64,000 nucleotides of DNA from an uncultured Sphaerochaeta sp. (lineage in GTDB: Bacteria > Spirochaetota > Spirochaetia > Sphaerochaetales > Sphaerochaetaceae): assembly GCF_963677075.1 (NCBI RefSeq), contig NZ_OY781873.1, positions 1,674,001 to 1,738,000 on the forward strand, read 5' to 3'. The notes under the pieces are model-generated. The model saw nothing but the letters and a program-made list of their open reading frames with translations. It searched no databases and was not told the origin of the DNA. Numbering within the stretch: the stretch's first letter is position 1; the number at the start of each line of letters is the position of its first letter. Of the stretch, positions 62,619-64,000 are shown piece after piece. A program made the position numbers and the translations under genes.

Positions 62619-63953
62619 TTCTGCAAGCGAAATAAACTCATCGGGTTGTAAGAATCCCAGGTGACGATCATGTATTCTCATCAATGCTTCTGCCGAAACG
62701 AGTTGTTCTGTTTTTGCGTCATAGATTGGTTGATAGTGCACTACGACCTGATCTGGAAATTTTATAGATTCACGTAAGGCGGAGATAATATTTAATTTAC
62801 GCTCATGATCGATCATGCTTTCACGGGTATAAACAATGAGAGACTTGCTGTGAACTGTCTTGATTTCGAGCAGTAATTGGTTGACTGCTTGTTTGAACTC
62901 TTCCAAGGTCTCCGCTTGTTGAGGGATACTGATTATCGCCATATTTACTTGGATATGCACCGATCTCTCGTTAAGTATCCAGGGTTGATTCAATCTGTTT
63001 TCTATTTGATTGGTAATCGATAGGGCAGTTTCTTCTTTAGTGGCAGGAAAGCAGAGACAGAATTGGTCATTGGAAATTCTAAATACCTCATTTGCATTTG
63101 CAAGAGTTCGCAGATAGTCTGCCAGTTCAATAAGCATCTGGTCTCCAATGAATTGGCCATAGCGGGAGTTGAAATATCTGAAGTTTTCGATGTCAAGAAG
63201 AATTACCGCATATGGAGAACGAAAACGGAATATACGGATCATTTTTCGTTTGAGAAGCGTATACGAAGGCAACCCGGTTAAGGGGTCGGTCCGTACTGAA
63301 TCTCTTTGACCAATTAGGTAATAGAGAACCATCATAAAGGAATTTACCATCGTAAACATGACATGGGTGTGTGTAACATAGAATGCGATGAACGACGTTG
63401 TAAAGGCCACTGGCAAGAGCATAGAAATAAATAAGAATGATCCAGGTAGTTCTTTTCGATGCCCTAATGTAGGTAGGAGCATTGCCAAACAAAAGAATAA
63501 GGAAAGAATAAGCATGTAAGTGGTTCCCGGTGTGGGCAACATGTGTTCATAGGCAGCATTAAACGGGTAAAATTGCTGTCTCGATATGTCAAGAAGGGCA
63601 ATCATAGTCAGTACTGCAAGCGGAATAGCATGAATCAGCGAGAGAAGGTTCACAAGCTTCTCATTGTCAATGACATTGAGAGCATTGAAATGCATCCACA
63701 TCCCCAACAACAAAGGGAAAGAAAGATAATGCAATGTCCATAAGATTCTGTTAATGGGTATTGGATATAGTACGATACCCTCTCTCCCGAGACAGATGAA
63801 TATAGTAATAACAAGATATATTGAGTAGGCTATCGTCAATTCTGCAAAAAAGCGGCTCCCTCTGTCCTTCTTTATCAAAGGAAATCTTAGGACATCTACT
63901 AGAATAGCCAGCATGAGAACAATGGAAAGCAAGGTGGCTTCAAAATAATGCAT
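62619..63953 (-). pseudogene. N-terminal fragment of the IS-split GGDEF-EAL gene
   Basis: 445 codons of an originally ~640-residue membrane c-di-GMP protein: about seven TM helices (residues 5-215), a GGDEF domain (about 222-385) whose signature is degenerate (SNDQF at 294-298, so probably no cyclase activity), and the start of the EAL domain with the EAL motif at 422-424 (SAEALMR). The frame then enters the IS and ends three codons beyond the duplication (PS, stop at 62601-62603). GAGGAG precedes ATG 63953. The fragment may still be made but lacks most of the phosphodiesterase. Confidence 0.9.
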
Positions 63954-64000
63954 GAAAACTCCTCAGATATCGTGGCAGGAGGAATACTTGGCAAGGCTTG

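Overview
The window looks like a chromosomal segment of a free-living, fermentative, diderm bacterium, most probably a spirochaete of the Sphaerochaeta type. This is an inference from gene content and protein style: TonB machinery and phenylalanine-ended outer-membrane barrels, many small lipoproteins, CUT1 sugar transporters, AdhE, and lysine aminomutase osmolyte genes. No rRNA or other lineage marker is present to prove it. Most of the DNA is tightly packed operons with 4-bp ATGA overlaps. Two stretches (about 21.4-27 kb and 54.7-56.1 kb) are looser and full of relics, repeats and RNA elements.

Layout. 1-6 kb: branched-chain amino acid operon leuC(partial)-leuD-leuB-ilvD-ilvB, with a small XRE regulator antisense at its end. 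6-9.4 kb: rubredoxin-like protein plus ferredoxin, then an MFS exporter and a HAD phosphatase. 9.5-13.9 kb: adhE, a Gx/HepI-type membrane protein and a NusG-II domain protein. 14-17.6 kb: a two-component operon with two tandem OmpR regulators, the first lacking its phosphoacceptor Asp, plus a kinase and a YfcE-like phosphoesterase. 17.8-21.5 kb: abundant-type outer-membrane protein, DUF1801 protein, rsgA, AbiEi-like antitoxin, rsgA relic. 21.8-30.9 kb: copper-response genes (two SHOCT proteins, copA, copZ, csoR, thioredoxin-like lipoprotein) joined by matching CsoR-type operators, interleaved with a family of small lipoproteins and several gene relics; one tRNA-Val. 30.9-34.8 kb: corrinoid uptake operon btuB-exbB-exbD-exbD-tonB behind a cobalamin riboswitch. 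34.9-42.8 kb: DUF1508 protein, ApbE, diaminopropionate ammonia-lyase, SSS symporter, ablAB, small barrel protein. 42.8-51.2 kb: NarL-type two-component pair divergent from a sugar ABC transporter-lacZ operon. 51.3-54.8 kb: glutathione peroxidase, GH3 hydrolase, ilvE. 54.7-55.4 kb: vapB with a wrecked vapC between 85-bp direct repeats. 55.6-59.6 kb: three TPP riboswitches at an exact 136-bp period in front of thiD-thiM-cytX-thiE. 59.7-64 kb: an unknown gene and a GGDEF-EAL gene split cleanly by an IS1634-like insertion sequence with a 7-bp target duplication.

The most notable items are the triple TPP riboswitch array, the CsoR-type operator set tying unknown SHOCT and thioredoxin-like proteins to copper, the pseudo-receiver response regulator, the lipoprotein family with a shared C-terminal motif, a four-helix nested RNA-like element at 24.5 kb, and the precisely reconstructable IS insertion in a c-di-GMP gene. 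Coordinates and starts were read by eye; family names come from motif recognition, not from database searches.
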